Shown here piece by piece: positions 37,885-49,354 of a stretch of 64,000 nucleotides of DNA (positions within the stretch are counted from its first letter, which is position 1; every line of letters begins with the position of its first letter). Both the position numbers and the translations under genes were made by a program. Below the pieces are notes generated by a model, which saw only the letters and a list, made by a program, of their open reading frames with translations, was not told the origin of the DNA and searched no databases. The stretch is taken from contig NVUW01000014.1 in assembly GCA_002733205.1 (NCBI GenBank), forward strand, positions 186,001 through 250,000. Reading direction: 5' to 3'. The DNA is from Thalassobium sp. Lineage in GTDB: Bacteria; Pseudomonadota; Gammaproteobacteria; Pseudomonadales; Oceanobacteraceae.

Positions 37885-38610
37885 TTAGCGGGGATAAGGT
37901 AGCAAGCGATCAGTTTCTGCTTTGACGACGGCGTAGCACTCGCAACTCAGTTCTTCGAGTTTTTTACGGTCAATAACGGTGATATGACCGCGATGATAAT
38001 TAATCACCCCAAGCTTCTGCAGTTTTCCGGCGGCTTCGGTTACCCCTTCGCGTCGAACACCCAGCATATTGGCGATCAATTCCTGCGTCATCATCAGATG
38101 ATTGTCGGGTAAACGGTCTAACGACAATAACAACCAACGACACAATTGCTGATCAATGGAGTGATGGCGGTTACAGACAGCGGTCTGCGCCATTTGCGTA
38201 ATCAATGCCTGGGTGTATCGCAGCATCAGATCCAGTAATTTGCCATGACGGTCAAATTCTTCGGTCAGCCTGACACCTTTGAGGCGGTATGCATACCCGG
38301 CACTTTGAACCACGGCCCGGCTGGATGTGCTTTCACCGCCCATAAATAAAGCCACGCCGATCAGTCCTTCATTGCCGACAACCGATATTTCTGCCGAAGC
38401 ACCACTCTTCATGACGTACAGCAAAGAGACAATGGCATCGACCGGAAAATACACATACGCCAGCTTATCACCGGCTTCGTACATCACTTGCCCCAGATTT
38501 AATTCTACAAGCTCAATAAAAGGAAACAGACGTTCCTGAACTTCTTCGGGCAATGCGGCTAATAAGTGATTCCGCAACGGAGAAATGTCCGTATCAATCG
38601 TTTCATGCAT
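37885..38610 (-). CDS. Crp/Fnr-family transcriptional regulator
   Basis: I take the ATG at 38610 (AAGGAT upstream), giving 241 residues; an in-frame TTG at 38637 is possible. A cyclic-nucleotide-binding-like beta barrel spans about 20-140, without the full cAMP-contact residues, and a winged helix-turn-helix with MTQELIANMLGVRREGVTEAAGKL follows at about 175-200. No FNR-type cysteine cluster is seen. It lies between the glucan synthase and the N-ATPase operon and could regulate either; no target site could be assigned. Confidence 0.85.
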   Translation of the reverse strand: MHETIDTDISPLRNHLLAALPEEVQERLFPFIELVELNLGQVMYEAGDKLAYVYFPVDAIVSLLYVMKSGASAEISVVGNEGLIGVALFMGGESTSSRAVVQSAGYAYRLKGVRLTEEFDRHGKLLDLMLRYTQALITQMAQTAVCNRHHSIDQQLCRWLLLSLDRLPDNHLMMTQELIANMLGVRREGVTEAAGKLQKLGVINYHRGHITVIDRKKLEELSCECYAVVKAETDRLLPYPR

Positions 38611-38710
38611 AGTTTTTGGATCCTTGAAATGAGCCAACCTTTACAGGTTATAAGTGCGTAAAAATTTATTAATCCAGGCGATGAACGATTAATCAGCCTT
38701 CGCGCGGCTT

Positions 38711-39619
38711 TCAGCTCAATGCTTCAAACCCTGAGAGTACATCGAACAGCTCTTCGTCGATACCACTCTGGCGCAGGCGATGAAAGGTACGGTTAAGATC
38801 ATCCTGCAGTTCATCAATGTTTTTTTCGGCTCGCTGCATCGCTGCCAGACGACTGGCATTTTCGCTGGCCAGTGACTCGGCACAGGCTCTGAACAGACTC
38901 ACAAACAAATATTCCCGCACGAAAGCACGCAACGTTTGTCCGCTGTCCGGCATTACTTGCGGCAAATTCCGGGTAGGCCAGGCCATCTCTGCCAGATTAC
39001 GCTGCCAGGTTTCATCTAACGGTAATAACTGCTGACGGACTGGCGTATAAATCGCACCCGCTTGCGGGCGATGATGAAAAAGATATACCTGATCAATAAT
39101 TCCTTGCTGCCGCTGCGCTTCGATTTCAATCAGAACCTTGCCCACCAAAGCTGTAATGGCATTAATGGAGTTGGGCAGCGTAAAGCTCTGCTGTTGGCTT
39201 AATGCCGTTTCTGCCAGGCGTGAGCGCAGCCGTTCACCCACAGTCCAGATAACTTTTTTACCAGGCAAAGTGGCCAGTTCAGCCAACACATATTCCAGCA
39301 TGGCTTCATTAAACTGCCCAACCAATCCCTGATCGGAACCAAACACAATAACGCCAATAGCCGGTCTGCTATTTTTCTGGTCGCTTTGATAAGTGCCGCT
39401 GTTATCAGCATGGTGCCTGGCCAGTACGGTGGATTGATTGTTACTTAAACAGGCCGCCAGACCCAGCTGTACAGTGCGGTAATAATCATCCAGAGAACGC
39501 ACCGCACTTTCATACTGGCCAATGGCCGACGATGCCATAGCCTTCATGGTGCGCACCACCGACTCCAGCTCTTGCGCGCTGGCAATCTGATGACGCAGGC
39601 TGGCGACGCTGTCACTCAT
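38711..39619 (-). CDS. atpG: N-ATPase gamma subunit AtpG
   Basis: This is the central-stalk rotor subunit of the alternative F1Fo ATPase. The 302-residue product begins MSDSVASLRHQIASAQELES and the early VVRTMKAMASSAIGQY motif is the helix contacting beta. VFGSDQGLVGQFNEAML is the gamma GSDxGLxG-type motif. The C-terminal helix runs near LNRTFHRLRQSGIDEELFDVLSGFEAL. The frame opens upstream to 39649, but MSDSV is the natural start. It is the last gene of the operon. Confidence 0.9.
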   Translation of the reverse strand: MSDSVASLRHQIASAQELESVVRTMKAMASSAIGQYESAVRSLDDYYRTVQLGLAACLSNNQSTVLARHHADNSGTYQSDQKNSRPAIGVIVFGSDQGLVGQFNEAMLEYVLAELATLPGKKVIWTVGERLRSRLAETALSQQQSFTLPNSINAITALVGKVLIEIEAQRQQGIIDQVYLFHHRPQAGAIYTPVRQQLLPLDETWQRNLAEMAWPTRNLPQVMPDSGQTLRAFVREYLFVSLFRACAESLASENASRLAAMQRAEKNIDELQDDLNRTFHRLRQSGIDEELFDVLSGFEALS

Positions 39620-39667
39620 ACCCGCTTCCGTACACAGAAATAAACCCATAAATAACCACAGAAATCG

Positions 39668-41260
39668 TCATGCCGGCTCGCTTTTATCAGCATCTGACAG
39701 GTCATCTTCAGACGCCCAGAAAGGCTCCAGTGCCTGACTGGCCAGAGCAAGAATGGCGCTCTGATCGTCTGCAGTTAATGCATCACCACTCTGCAAGCGG
39801 CTGATAATATCGTCCGCTATATCAGCGCTGGCGCTGCGCAAAGCCTGTTCTGCGGCGGGCATTTTTGCCATGGGAACATCATCAAATAAGCGTTCGCTTA
39901 ATGCCATCAGAACGGCGATTTGTTCAATCATCGCAACCGGTTTCGATTCCGGCTGTTTCAGGCAGGCCCGGATACGCCGGCCATGACCAATAATTTTTAA
40001 TGTACTGTCATCCAGACGCGCACCAAAACGGGCAAAGTTTTCCAGCTCTTCAAACTGGGCGTAAGCCAGTTTCAGATCGGCGGCGACGGCGCGGTAAGCC
40101 GCCCGCTGTGCTTTACCGCCAACACGCGAAACCGACTTGCCGACATCAATGGCCGGTAACACACCCAACTCGAACAAGGCCGGTGACAGATAAATTTGCC
40201 CGTCGGTAATCGAAATCAGATTGGTGGGGATATAGGCTGAAATATCCTGCGCTTCGGTTTCAATAATCGGCAATGCGGTCAGCGATCCACCACCCAGCTC
40301 GGCATTTAAATGCGTCGCCCGTTCCAGTAAGCGGGAGTGAATATAAAAAATATCACCGGGAAAGGCTTCGCGTCCGGGCGGGCGACGCAACAATAACGAC
40401 AGCTCACGATAAGCCCGGGCATGGTGCGTAAGGTCGTCATAAACAATCAGTACATCGCGTCCCTGCTGCATAAAATATTCGGCAATGCTGGTTGCGGCAT
40501 ACGGTGCAATATAGGCCAGTCCCGGCGGATCATTACCTTCTGTCACCACCACAACGGTGTATTCCAGCGCGCCTTTTTCACGCAGGGTCGCAATCACTTT
40601 GGCGACGCCAGATGCACGCTGCCCAATGGCGCAATACACACATAACACATTTTTTCCGCGTTGATTAAGAATGGTATCCAGCGCAATGGCCGTTTTACCG
40701 GTTTGCCGGTCACCCAGAATTAATTCACGCTGACCACGGCCAACCGGAATCAGCGCATCTATCACTTTAATACCGGTTTGCAGCGGCATACTGACCGGTG
40801 CCCGATCCATAATGGCTGGCGAAGGCCGTTCGACCGGCAGACGCAGGCTGCTGAGCAGTACACCTTTGCCATCCAGTGGCTCGCCCATAGGATTAAGAAT
40901 GCGCCCGATCAGCCCATCGCCTACCGGTACATCCACCACATGACCGCAGCGTTCAACTTCATCTCCGGCCTGCAGATGCCAATAATCACCCAGCAGCACG
41001 ACACCGATTTCGTGTTCGTCCACATTAAAGGCGATGCCATAAATTCCACCGGGGAAACGCAACACTTCTTCAAAGCCAACGCCCGGTAAGCCCGATACTT
41101 TTGCAATGCCCGTCGCAATACTGATGATTGCTCCGACTTCGCGTAACACGATGGCAGGCGAAAAAGACTGTCGGGCTGTTTTAATATCCGCAAAAAGATC
41201 GTTAAAGGTCGCCTGCAGTGCCCTGATCTGTGCCGTGATCACAACGGCTTCCGGCGACAT
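39668..41260 (-). CDS. atpA: N-ATPase alpha subunit AtpA
   Basis: The non-catalytic nucleotide-binding subunit has 530 residues from ATG 41260. I choose this start because AGGG lies 8 bp upstream and it follows the b-subunit stop (TGATATG); ATG 41278 would overlap atpF by 17 bp. Walker A is [35 protein letters not shown] and the [20 protein letters not shown] region are typical of alpha. Nothing appears truncated. Confidence 0.93.
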   Translation of the reverse strand: MSPEAVVITAQIRALQATFNDLFADIKTARQSFSPAIVLREVGAIISIATGIAKVSGLPGVGFEEVLRFPGGIYGIAFNVDEHEIGVVLLGDYWHLQAGDEVERCGHVVDVPVGDGLIGRILNPMGEPLDGKGVLLSSLRLPVERPSPAIMDRAPVSMPLQTGIKVIDALIPVGRGQRELILGDRQTGKTAIALDTILNQRGKNVLCVYCAIGQRASGVAKVIATLREKGALEYTVVVVTEGNDPPGLAYIAPYAATSIAEYFMQQGRDVLIVYDDLTHHARAYRELSLLLRRPPGREAFPGDIFYIHSRLLERATHLNAELGGGSLTALPIIETEAQDISAYIPTNLISITDGQIYLSPALFELGVLPAIDVGKSVSRVGGKAQRAAYRAVAADLKLAYAQFEELENFARFGARLDDSTLKIIGHGRRIRACLKQPESKPVAMIEQIAVLMALSERLFDDVPMAKMPAAEQALRSASADIADDIISRLQSGDALTADDQSAILALASQALEPFWASEDDLSDADKSEPA

Positions 41261-41261
41261 A

Positions 41262-42128
41262 TCAGGTGCCCTGCTCATGGCTGGTTAATGCCTTATTCTC
41301 AGGGGCATTGTTATTCTCATCGTCTTCCCGCGGGTCGCTGTTTTCAGCAGAATGATGATCAGCAGAAGGCTCGTCAGGCTGCAGCAACTGCTTTACCCGG
41401 CGGGTGAGCGAGGCAAGATACGCGGCAATACTCCAGCCGATTTTCTGGCCGTTGGCGTTGATTTCAATACCACTGACCAGCGCAGGTTCAATCACAAAAC
41501 GAACGCTGACGGTGTCGTTAATCATGTCTTTGATCGCATCGGTAATGCGGCTGCGCTGTTCATCCGGCAAGGTAAATGCCGTGCGCACGGTCAGCGCCTC
41601 ATCCGCCGGATTAAAGGCCGCCACCAAATTGGTTTTTTCCGCCGCATCCAATGCCTGCAGATGACGGATAAAAGTATCTGTCATGCTGGTTTCCAGTGAG
41701 CGGTCGGCAAGATCCGTCAGCGCTTTACGGGTAATGGAAAATACTTCGTCCTGCGCTTGCTGACGCAGTTTATCCTGCAGGCTTTGCTGTTCGTTCTGCA
41801 AAGCCAACTGTAATTGACTGCGCAGTTCATCGGCTTCTTTTCTGGCCAGATCGAGTAACCGCGTACGTTCGCTGTTCACTTCTGCGGCCAGTTCTTTGCG
41901 ACGTTGTTTACTCTGCTGATCAAACTGTAAATTTTTTTCCTGATACTCGTCACGCTGCTGCATGGCGGCCGATTTTTTTTCATCGGCATCAGCAATTTCT
42001 GCCGCAATGCGTTTTTCGCGCTCATCAATTGCATTAAGAATGGGATGATATAAAAAATGCTGCAGCAGCCAGACCAGCACCAAAAAATTGATCAGCTGTG
42101 CAATGACGGTGAACCAATCAATCAGCAT
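41262..42128 (-). CDS. atpF: N-ATPase b subunit AtpF with delta-like C-terminus
   Basis: The 288-residue stator subunit starts with a membrane helix ([20 protein letters not shown]), then a long charged coiled coil (about 30-150). From about 160 to 250 it resembles the C-terminal domain of the delta subunit ([38 protein letters not shown]). This suits the lack of a separate atpH. The last 40 residues are a Ser/Asp/Glu/Asn-rich tail with no counterpart that I know. It is 6 bp after atpE. Confidence 0.87.
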   Translation of the reverse strand: MLIDWFTVIAQLINFLVLVWLLQHFLYHPILNAIDEREKRIAAEIADADEKKSAAMQQRDEYQEKNLQFDQQSKQRRKELAAEVNSERTRLLDLARKEADELRSQLQLALQNEQQSLQDKLRQQAQDEVFSITRKALTDLADRSLETSMTDTFIRHLQALDAAEKTNLVAAFNPADEALTVRTAFTLPDEQRSRITDAIKDMINDTVSVRFVIEPALVSGIEINANGQKIGWSIAAYLASLTRRVKQLLQPDEPSADHHSAENSDPREDDENNNAPENKALTSHEQGT

Positions 42129-42134
42129 AGATAA

Positions 42135-42413
42135 TTAACCTGCGGCCTGGGCGAGGGCGTAATTCCAGAATGGATTAGCAAACAACAGAATCATCGACAC
42201 CACAAAGCAGTAAATAGCGGTGGACTCAATCATCGCCAGGCCGACAAACAATGTTCGGGTAATGGTCGCAGAAGCATCAGGCTGCTGAGCCAGTGATGTC
42301 AGGGCAACGGCAACCGCTTTCCCTTCGCCCAATGATGGGCCAATAACGCCGATGGCAATGGTAATGCCAGCAGTGATAATCGATACCACTGCAATAATGG
42401 TCATGCTGTCCAT
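42135..42413 (-). CDS. atpE: N-ATPase c subunit AtpE
   Basis: The 92-residue rotor-ring subunit forms two helices joined by AQQPD. Helix 1 holds PSLGEGKA with Glu 30. Helix 2 has the ion site AMIESTAIYCFV with Glu 63, Ser 64, Thr 65 and Tyr 68. The ES-T-x-x-Y pattern is that of sodium-binding rings, and the two carboxylates are an N-ATPase trait. Which ion is used cannot be fixed from sequence: N-ATPases were proposed to be sodium pumps, but I recall that a Burkholderia ring was reported as proton-selective. Confidence 0.92.
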   Translation of the reverse strand: MDSMTIIAVVSIITAGITIAIGVIGPSLGEGKAVAVALTSLAQQPDASATITRTLFVGLAMIESTAIYCFVVSMILLFANPFWNYALAQAAG

Positions 42414-42440
42414 AGTATCTCCTTATTTCGTTTGAATGGT

Positions 42441-43139
42441 TTATGCATCCGCTTCAACATCATTGTCAGCAGGTTGACGTGTACGGGTCGCCGCAGCGAT
42501 ATACACCGTGGCCAGAATAAAAAAGATATAAGCCTGCACAATACCGGTCAGAAGGCCGAGTAATGTCATCACAACAGGAAACAGAAAAGGTGTGATGGTG
42601 AGCAATATGGCAATAATCATGGCGCCACTCATCATGTTGCCGAACAGGCGTACAGCCAGCGCCAGAGTCCGTGATATTTCGCTGATAATATTAAACGGCA
42701 ACATCAACAGGGTGGGCCTGGCATAAGAAGACAGATAACGGCCGATGCCTTTTTCCTGAATGCCGAACACAGGGACCGCCACCAGAACACACAGCGCCAG
42801 AGCAGCCGTTGTCGAAAGCGAGCCGGTGGGTGGTTCAAACCCCGGAATAATCGTCGCCAGAGCGGAGATAGCAATCAGTAAAAACAGTGAGCCAAGAAAA
42901 GCGAGGTATTTCTGCGGCTGGCTCAGGCCCACTTCTTCAATCTGTTTATTGATATTAATAACCACGACTTCCAGCAGATTCTGCCAGCGCGATCGTTTAA
43001 TATCGGCGGATAATTTCCGCGTAATCAAAAACGATCCGGCCACCAGTACCAGCATTACCACCCAGGTAAACACAATGGTGGCATTGAGTTTTAAAAAACC
43101 CATTTGCCAATAAATGATCTGATCAGGGCTAAGGTGCAT
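42441..43139 (-). CDS. atpB: N-ATPase a subunit (AtpB)
   Basis: The 232-residue membrane stator channel has about five to six helices. The essential Arg sits in SRTLALAVRLFGNMMSGAM, and TGIVQAYIFFILATVYIAAA closes the protein. The ATG at 43139 follows AAGGATGGTT; ATG 43145 is two codons upstream. It overlaps the atpR stop by 11 bp. Confidence 0.92.
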   Translation of the reverse strand: MHLSPDQIIYWQMGFLKLNATIVFTWVVMLVLVAGSFLITRKLSADIKRSRWQNLLEVVVININKQIEEVGLSQPQKYLAFLGSLFLLIAISALATIIPGFEPPTGSLSTTAALALCVLVAVPVFGIQEKGIGRYLSSYARPTLLMLPFNIISEISRTLALAVRLFGNMMSGAMIIAILLTITPFLFPVVMTLLGLLTGIVQAYIFFILATVYIAAATRTRQPADNDVEADA

Positions 43140-43443
43140 AACCATCCTTCTGTTTGCTTAAGGAGGATGGCTTTTCCACGCGGGCAATACGTGTAACCAA
43201 CATGCGCAGCAGCATAAAACCAAGCAACCCCGGCACCAATTGCTGCCAGTGATCACCGAGAATAAAATAGAATCCGGCCACCACAACCAAACTGCGAAAC
43301 AACATACTGAACATAAACAGCAGCGCAACATACTGGCTGGAGCCCAGACGTCGTATCGTCCACCACAGGCCAAAAAAGTAAAATGCCCCCAAAAGAGCAC
43401 CGGCCAGCAAGGCCAACAGGCTGTCGGTTGCGGTGGTGATCAT
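43129..43443 (-). CDS. atpR: N-ATPase accessory membrane subunit AtpR
   Basis: AtpR is a small membrane protein specific to N-ATPase operons and thought to help ring assembly or ion supply. From ATG 43443 it has 104 residues, with three hydrophobic helices (LLALLAGALLGAFYFFGLWW, then two more) and the conserved RRL / SMLFRSLVVVAGFYFI region. The frame is open to 43557, but this start matches the normal size of about 100. It lies between atpQ and atpB, in the canonical position. Confidence 0.85.
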   Translation of the reverse strand: MITTATDSLLALLAGALLGAFYFFGLWWTIRRLGSSQYVALLFMFSMLFRSLVVVAGFYFILGDHWQQLVPGLLGFMLLRMLVTRIARVEKPSSLSKQKDGYAP

Positions 43444-43462
43444 CCATGCGCTTTCAACTGAA

Positions 43463-43882
43463 CTAATCACGCGGCTCTCCGTCTTCAGATTGATGAATTT
43501 CTTTATCTTCTTTATCGACCCACCGCCAGGCATTAAAGCAACCAAGAAATAAGCCAATAACCAGCAGCATCAGCGTCCACGAACGGCCGCCCGGATAACG
43601 GTTATCCAACCAGACACCCAGTGCCGCACCGAGCAGGGTAGGAATGGCCACAGACCAGCCAATCAACCCCATCATGCCTAACCCGGACCACACCGTTTGA
43701 CTGACATGACGCTGCGCCTTGAGTTTGCGCGCTGCCATATCTCCCACGCTCTGGCTGTAAGAGGAATCCGCCGCTTTTTTCCGGCTATTTTCCGTCTTAT
43801 GGTTATGTCCGTGATCTGTAGCAGGCGGCGTTAAAGAGCGGTCTTTATTGCTGGCCACTTGGGTATCAGGTTTATCCTTCAT
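43463..43882 (-). CDS. atpQ: N-ATPase AtpI-like subunit AtpQ, with long hydrophilic N-terminus
   Basis: The 139-residue product has two C-terminal membrane helices (WSGLGMMGLIGWSVAIPTLL and LMLLVIGLFLGCFNAWRW), like AtpI/AtpQ. Ahead of them lies a hydrophilic stretch of about 55 residues, with HGHNHK and many Ser, Lys and Asn, longer than I expect for the family. The start ATG overlaps the atpC stop by 4 bp (ATGA). Confidence 0.8.
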   Translation of the reverse strand: MKDKPDTQVASNKDRSLTPPATDHGHNHKTENSRKKAADSSYSQSVGDMAARKLKAQRHVSQTVWSGLGMMGLIGWSVAIPTLLGAALGVWLDNRYPGGRSWTLMLLVIGLFLGCFNAWRWVDKEDKEIHQSEDGEPRD

Positions 43883-44295
43883 GACAGGGTTTTATCCTGA
43901 TTAAAGGTTGCCAGCCGCTGAATAAATCCATTTTCCATTTTCGCCAGTACCGAACGCAGGCGTTGTTCATGTTCATCCAGGTGCATAAATTCCTGCTCGA
44001 CCGCCTGGCGTAACTGGCTCAGTGCCATTCCTCCCGTGGCGTTGCGTACTGAAACCAACACATCAAAACCGCTTTTAACCAACACGCCTTCATCAACCGC
44101 AATGCAGGTTTCATCGTCGCCGGCGATTTGATAAACCAGAATGCCGGCGGACAGCGAGGCCACACAGTCAAGCCGGTGGGGCAGAATGCCAAACGCGCCG
44201 TCAGGCGTTACCGCCACAATGCGTACCACCCGGTCTTGCCGGGCAAAGACTTTATGCGGCAGCAGAACGTTAAGATTCATCTGTGCTGATGGCAT
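43879..44295 (-). CDS. atpC: N-ATPase epsilon subunit AtpC
   Basis: The 138-residue rotor-stalk protein has the epsilon beta-sandwich: NLNVLLPHKVFARQDRVVRI at the start, then GAFGILPHRLDCVASLSAGI. A helical tail with QLRQAVEQEFMHLDEHEQRL follows. It starts 4 bp downstream of atpD and precedes atpQ by an ATGA overlap. Confidence 0.88.
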   Translation of the reverse strand: MPSAQMNLNVLLPHKVFARQDRVVRIVAVTPDGAFGILPHRLDCVASLSAGILVYQIAGDDETCIAVDEGVLVKSGFDVLVSVRNATGGMALSQLRQAVEQEFMHLDEHEQRLRSVLAKMENGFIQRLATFNQDKTLS

Positions 44296-44299
44296 CCTG

Positions 44300-46435
<2,136 letters not shown>

Positions 46436-48151
46436 ATGAAAAAACCTTCTGTGCGCGCGCTGACCGCCGCATTATTACTGTCGGGCACCGCGCTGGCAGC
46501 CCAGGCCGAAGACAAAGTCTGTCTGTATGAACATGCAGAATATCAGGGCGCCGAATGGTGTTATGGCGTTGGTGATAACAGCTGGATCGGCTCTTCCCGC
46601 AACGACAAAGTGTCGTCCATTAAACTGTACGGCAACAGCTATATCGAAATTTTCGAGCATAGCAATTACGGCGGTAAACACAGCCGGGTGATGGCCAATA
46701 CCTACAAAATGGGCAATATGAACGACGGCATCAGCTCATTTAAAGTGCGTAACCGCAACAGCAATGATTTTTCCTGTTTATTCGAGCATCCGGGCTTCCG
46801 TGGTACACCACACTGCTTGCAGGCCGATGAAGGTGAATCCGATCTGAATAATGTATTACTGGGCCGTAACAAAGCCTCTTCGCTGCTGGTTGCCGGTAAA
46901 GCCAATGTCGAGATTTTTAATTACCCCGGCTTTAACTACAGCAAAGAAAACCGCATCCTGACGCGCAGCACGTCCAATCTGGAAGAGCGCCCGGCGAGCT
47001 GGACTGAAGATAATATTGATTCTTTCCGCGTGACGTCACGTGCACCAACCGCCCAGGAAGCCGCGATCGATATTACCGAAGCTGCTGGTTACCGCAGCCC
47101 TATCCGCGAAACCAATGCCCTGGCATCACACAATGCGTTTAACAGCACCGCGTATTTTGGCGGTCAGTTGATTCCCGGCCCGAACCATCGCCGTGCATTG
47201 ATCGAACAGCTGCAACTGGGTGTGCGTTTCTTCGAACTGGATGTCAGCAAAGGTGGCAGCTACACCAAGGTGTGTCACTCGGTTGATTGCGGCACCACCT
47301 TTACCACCACGCTGCGCCGCATGCTGGGCGAAGTGGACAGCTGGCTGAAAGGGGCCGACGCCAATGACGTGGTGTTCTTCTTCCTGCAGGATGACATTAA
47401 CGGTGACAGCGCGGGTTACCAGCAGTTGCAGCGTGATGTCGAATGGATGGGCGATATTGTCTACACCGCCGGCAGTTGTCAGACCATTCCCTACGACCTG
47501 ACCTTCGAGCAGATCCGCCAACAGGGAAAACGGGTATTTATTTATAAAGACGATGGCAGCACCGGCTGTGATATTGCGCAGAGCGTTGCTGTTAATTTTG
47601 AACAGAACAAAGGCGTCAGCGGCCTGAACGTTTATGAAAATCACTTTAACAGCAGCCGCTATGTACGCTCACAGGAATGCATTAATTATTTCTGCAACGA
47701 CAATGTCAGTGCCGCAGAAGCACTGACTGGTCTGCAGAATGGTATTAACGCTTTTGGTCTGGATATGCTGGAGGAAGGTGATATCGATGGCAACGGCGCA
47801 CGCCTGAACAACCAGCTCTGGGCCGTCGGGCCGGAAGGTGCAGCTTCTGCCTACAGCAACGGCAAAGTAGCCCGCTTCCACGCCAGCGGTAATCGTTTTA
47901 TGAGCGTTGCCGGCGACAGCAGCCTGAACTATGCCTGTCGTAACAGCAGTGGCCAGTGGGTCATCACTCAGGCGATGGGTAATGCTGCTAACGGTACCGC
48001 CGCCTGTGCCGCTGAATATCCGGGCTACGCCTACACCACCCCGGCCAGTGCCTATGAAGCCCGCCTGCTGCGCGATGCCATCACCTCTGGCAGCGACGTG
48101 CATGTGAACTTTGCGGTAAGTAATGGCCAGTGGTTGCCGGATCGCTGGTAA
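46436..48151 (+). CDS. Secreted protein: two beta/gamma-crystallin domains plus PLC-like phosphodiesterase
   Basis: The 571-residue protein has a signal peptide (hydrophobic ALTAALLLSGTALAAQA, cleavage after residue 24). Two beta/gamma-crystallin domains follow (about 26-108 and 113-215), each with a Y/F-x-G-x-x-C opening and repeated IEIFEHSNYGGKH-type strands. From about 225 a PI-PLC X-like TIM barrel starts: ASHNAFNS with His 232, LGVRFFELDV with Glu 267 and Asp 269, and KVCHSVDCG with His 281. The His pair and acidic residues match the phospholipase active site. Export to the periplasm or medium is inferred. The start ATG follows GTGAGG; the upstream frame is discarded. Confidence 0.85.
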   Translation: MKKPSVRALTAALLLSGTALAAQAEDKVCLYEHAEYQGAEWCYGVGDNSWIGSSRNDKVSSIKLYGNSYIEIFEHSNYGGKHSRVMANTYKMGNMNDGISSFKVRNRNSNDFSCLFEHPGFRGTPHCLQADEGESDLNNVLLGRNKASSLLVAGKANVEIFNYPGFNYSKENRILTRSTSNLEERPASWTEDNIDSFRVTSRAPTAQEAAIDITEAAGYRSPIRETNALASHNAFNSTAYFGGQLIPGPNHRRALIEQLQLGVRFFELDVSKGGSYTKVCHSVDCGTTFTTTLRRMLGEVDSWLKGADANDVVFFFLQDDINGDSAGYQQLQRDVEWMGDIVYTAGSCQTIPYDLTFEQIRQQGKRVFIYKDDGSTGCDIAQSVAVNFEQNKGVSGLNVYENHFNSSRYVRSQECINYFCNDNVSAAEALTGLQNGINAFGLDMLEEGDIDGNGARLNNQLWAVGPEGAASAYSNGKVARFHASGNRFMSVAGDSSLNYACRNSSGQWVITQAMGNAANGTAACAAEYPGYAYTTPASAYEARLLRDAITSGSDVHVNFAVSNGQWLPDRW

Positions 48152-48180
48152 CAGCATCTGCCGCTCGGCTCTGACCTTAA

Positions 48181-48209
48181 AATCCCGCGCCTGGCGCGGG
48201 ATTTTTTAT
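48181..48209 (+). terminator. Rho-independent terminator of the phosphodiesterase gene
   Basis: AATCCCGCGC/GCGCGGGATT forms a 10-bp stem with a CTG loop, followed by a T-rich tail. It lies 29 bp after the stop codon. Confidence 0.9.
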
Positions 48210-48274
48210 TTCCGCTACAGCCCAGAAAACTCTGCAGGCATAATGCTGTTTCCAAAGACAGCAGCCAACATCCG

Positions 48275-49135
48275 ATGCGCAAATCAGGCAAGCCGACCAC
48301 CGCATTAACCGAGCGCAGTTTTTATCGCGCCGGCCCCGACCATCGCAGCGTGCTGGGTGGCGTGATTCCGGATTTCCTGACCATTCGCCAGTTGTTTGAT
48401 TTTCGCGGCGTGGAAATTGGTCGCTGGGTAAAACAAAGCGAACAGGAATACGCTGCCGCCTGTTTCTACGATGCGTTGTGCGATTTAACCCAGATTCTCG
48501 CCGGGCAATTATTACCTACCGCTAAAACGCTGCGTCTGCGGCGCGAGCTGATTTCGTTGCGCGGCACACTGGCATTGCAATATGGCCGCGGTGGCCGACC
48601 AGGAGTATCCGCACATTATTCACCGCTGCAACGCAGTTTTGCGCTGGCAAAAAATGCCGGCCCCGGCAGCATTGCGCATGAATGGTTTCATGCCTTCGAC
48701 CACTACATGGCGGCCAAAGCATTTAGCAATGCGCCGCGCATGAGTTTTGCTTCTGCCCTGTGGCTGCAGAATGAATCGCCTATAGAACACCCGCTCAATG
48801 CCTTATTGGGCGAATGCTACAAAGCCATTTTACTCAGCCCTGACGGCAAAAAACCCAGCCGGCTGTTTATCGCCTCCGCTGCGCAGGATAAAGCTCAGGG
48901 CAGCTGTTATTACAGCCAGCCGGAGGAACTCTGCGCCCGCGCTTTTGAAGCCTTTATTCAGGATGCGGTTATTAAAAATGCCTTTCTGGTAAAAGGCAGT
49001 AAAGAATCGGCGGAAGCGCAGCTGGGCCTTTACCCACAAGATGAACAACGCCGCGTCATCAACCTGGCTTTCGGCCGCTATTTTTCTGCACTGTCTCAAG
49101 CTCTGTTACGCCAGCCTGCCGACCCTGTGCGCTGA
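48275..49135 (+). CDS. CLCA_X-type putative metallopeptidase
   Basis: The 286-residue protein has no signal peptide. The sequence HEWFHAFDHYMA (His 135, Glu 136, His 139, Asp 142, Tyr 144) has the HExxH core of zinc metallopeptidases with a D-x-Y extension as in LPD1-type domains. It sits after GRGGRPGVSAHYSPLQRSFA and is followed by SCYYSQPEELCARAFEAFIQD, where a Glu could be the third ligand. I recall this arrangement as the CLCA_X family. Substrate is unknown. It stands alone on the plus strand. Confidence 0.7.
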   Translation: MRKSGKPTTALTERSFYRAGPDHRSVLGGVIPDFLTIRQLFDFRGVEIGRWVKQSEQEYAAACFYDALCDLTQILAGQLLPTAKTLRLRRELISLRGTLALQYGRGGRPGVSAHYSPLQRSFALAKNAGPGSIAHEWFHAFDHYMAAKAFSNAPRMSFASALWLQNESPIEHPLNALLGECYKAILLSPDGKKPSRLFIASAAQDKAQGSCYYSQPEELCARAFEAFIQDAVIKNAFLVKGSKESAEAQLGLYPQDEQRRVINLAFGRYFSALSQALLRQPADPVR

Positions 49136-49354
49136 GCCCATATTCTGAGCCCATATTTTGAGCAAAATTACTTCCTTTATTGCGGTAAGACATGACGCTG
49201 ACAACAAATGAATCAGGCTATTGCTGTTCGCTGCAATTGTCGTCAGGATGCGCATATCTGACCGTTACAGCCCGTTTGGTCTGAATTGTAACGAGTTGAA
49301 AAATTTAACCGGCAGGGCTGGAAATTGCAGCAAGCCTGCGGCAAAGGTACATGC

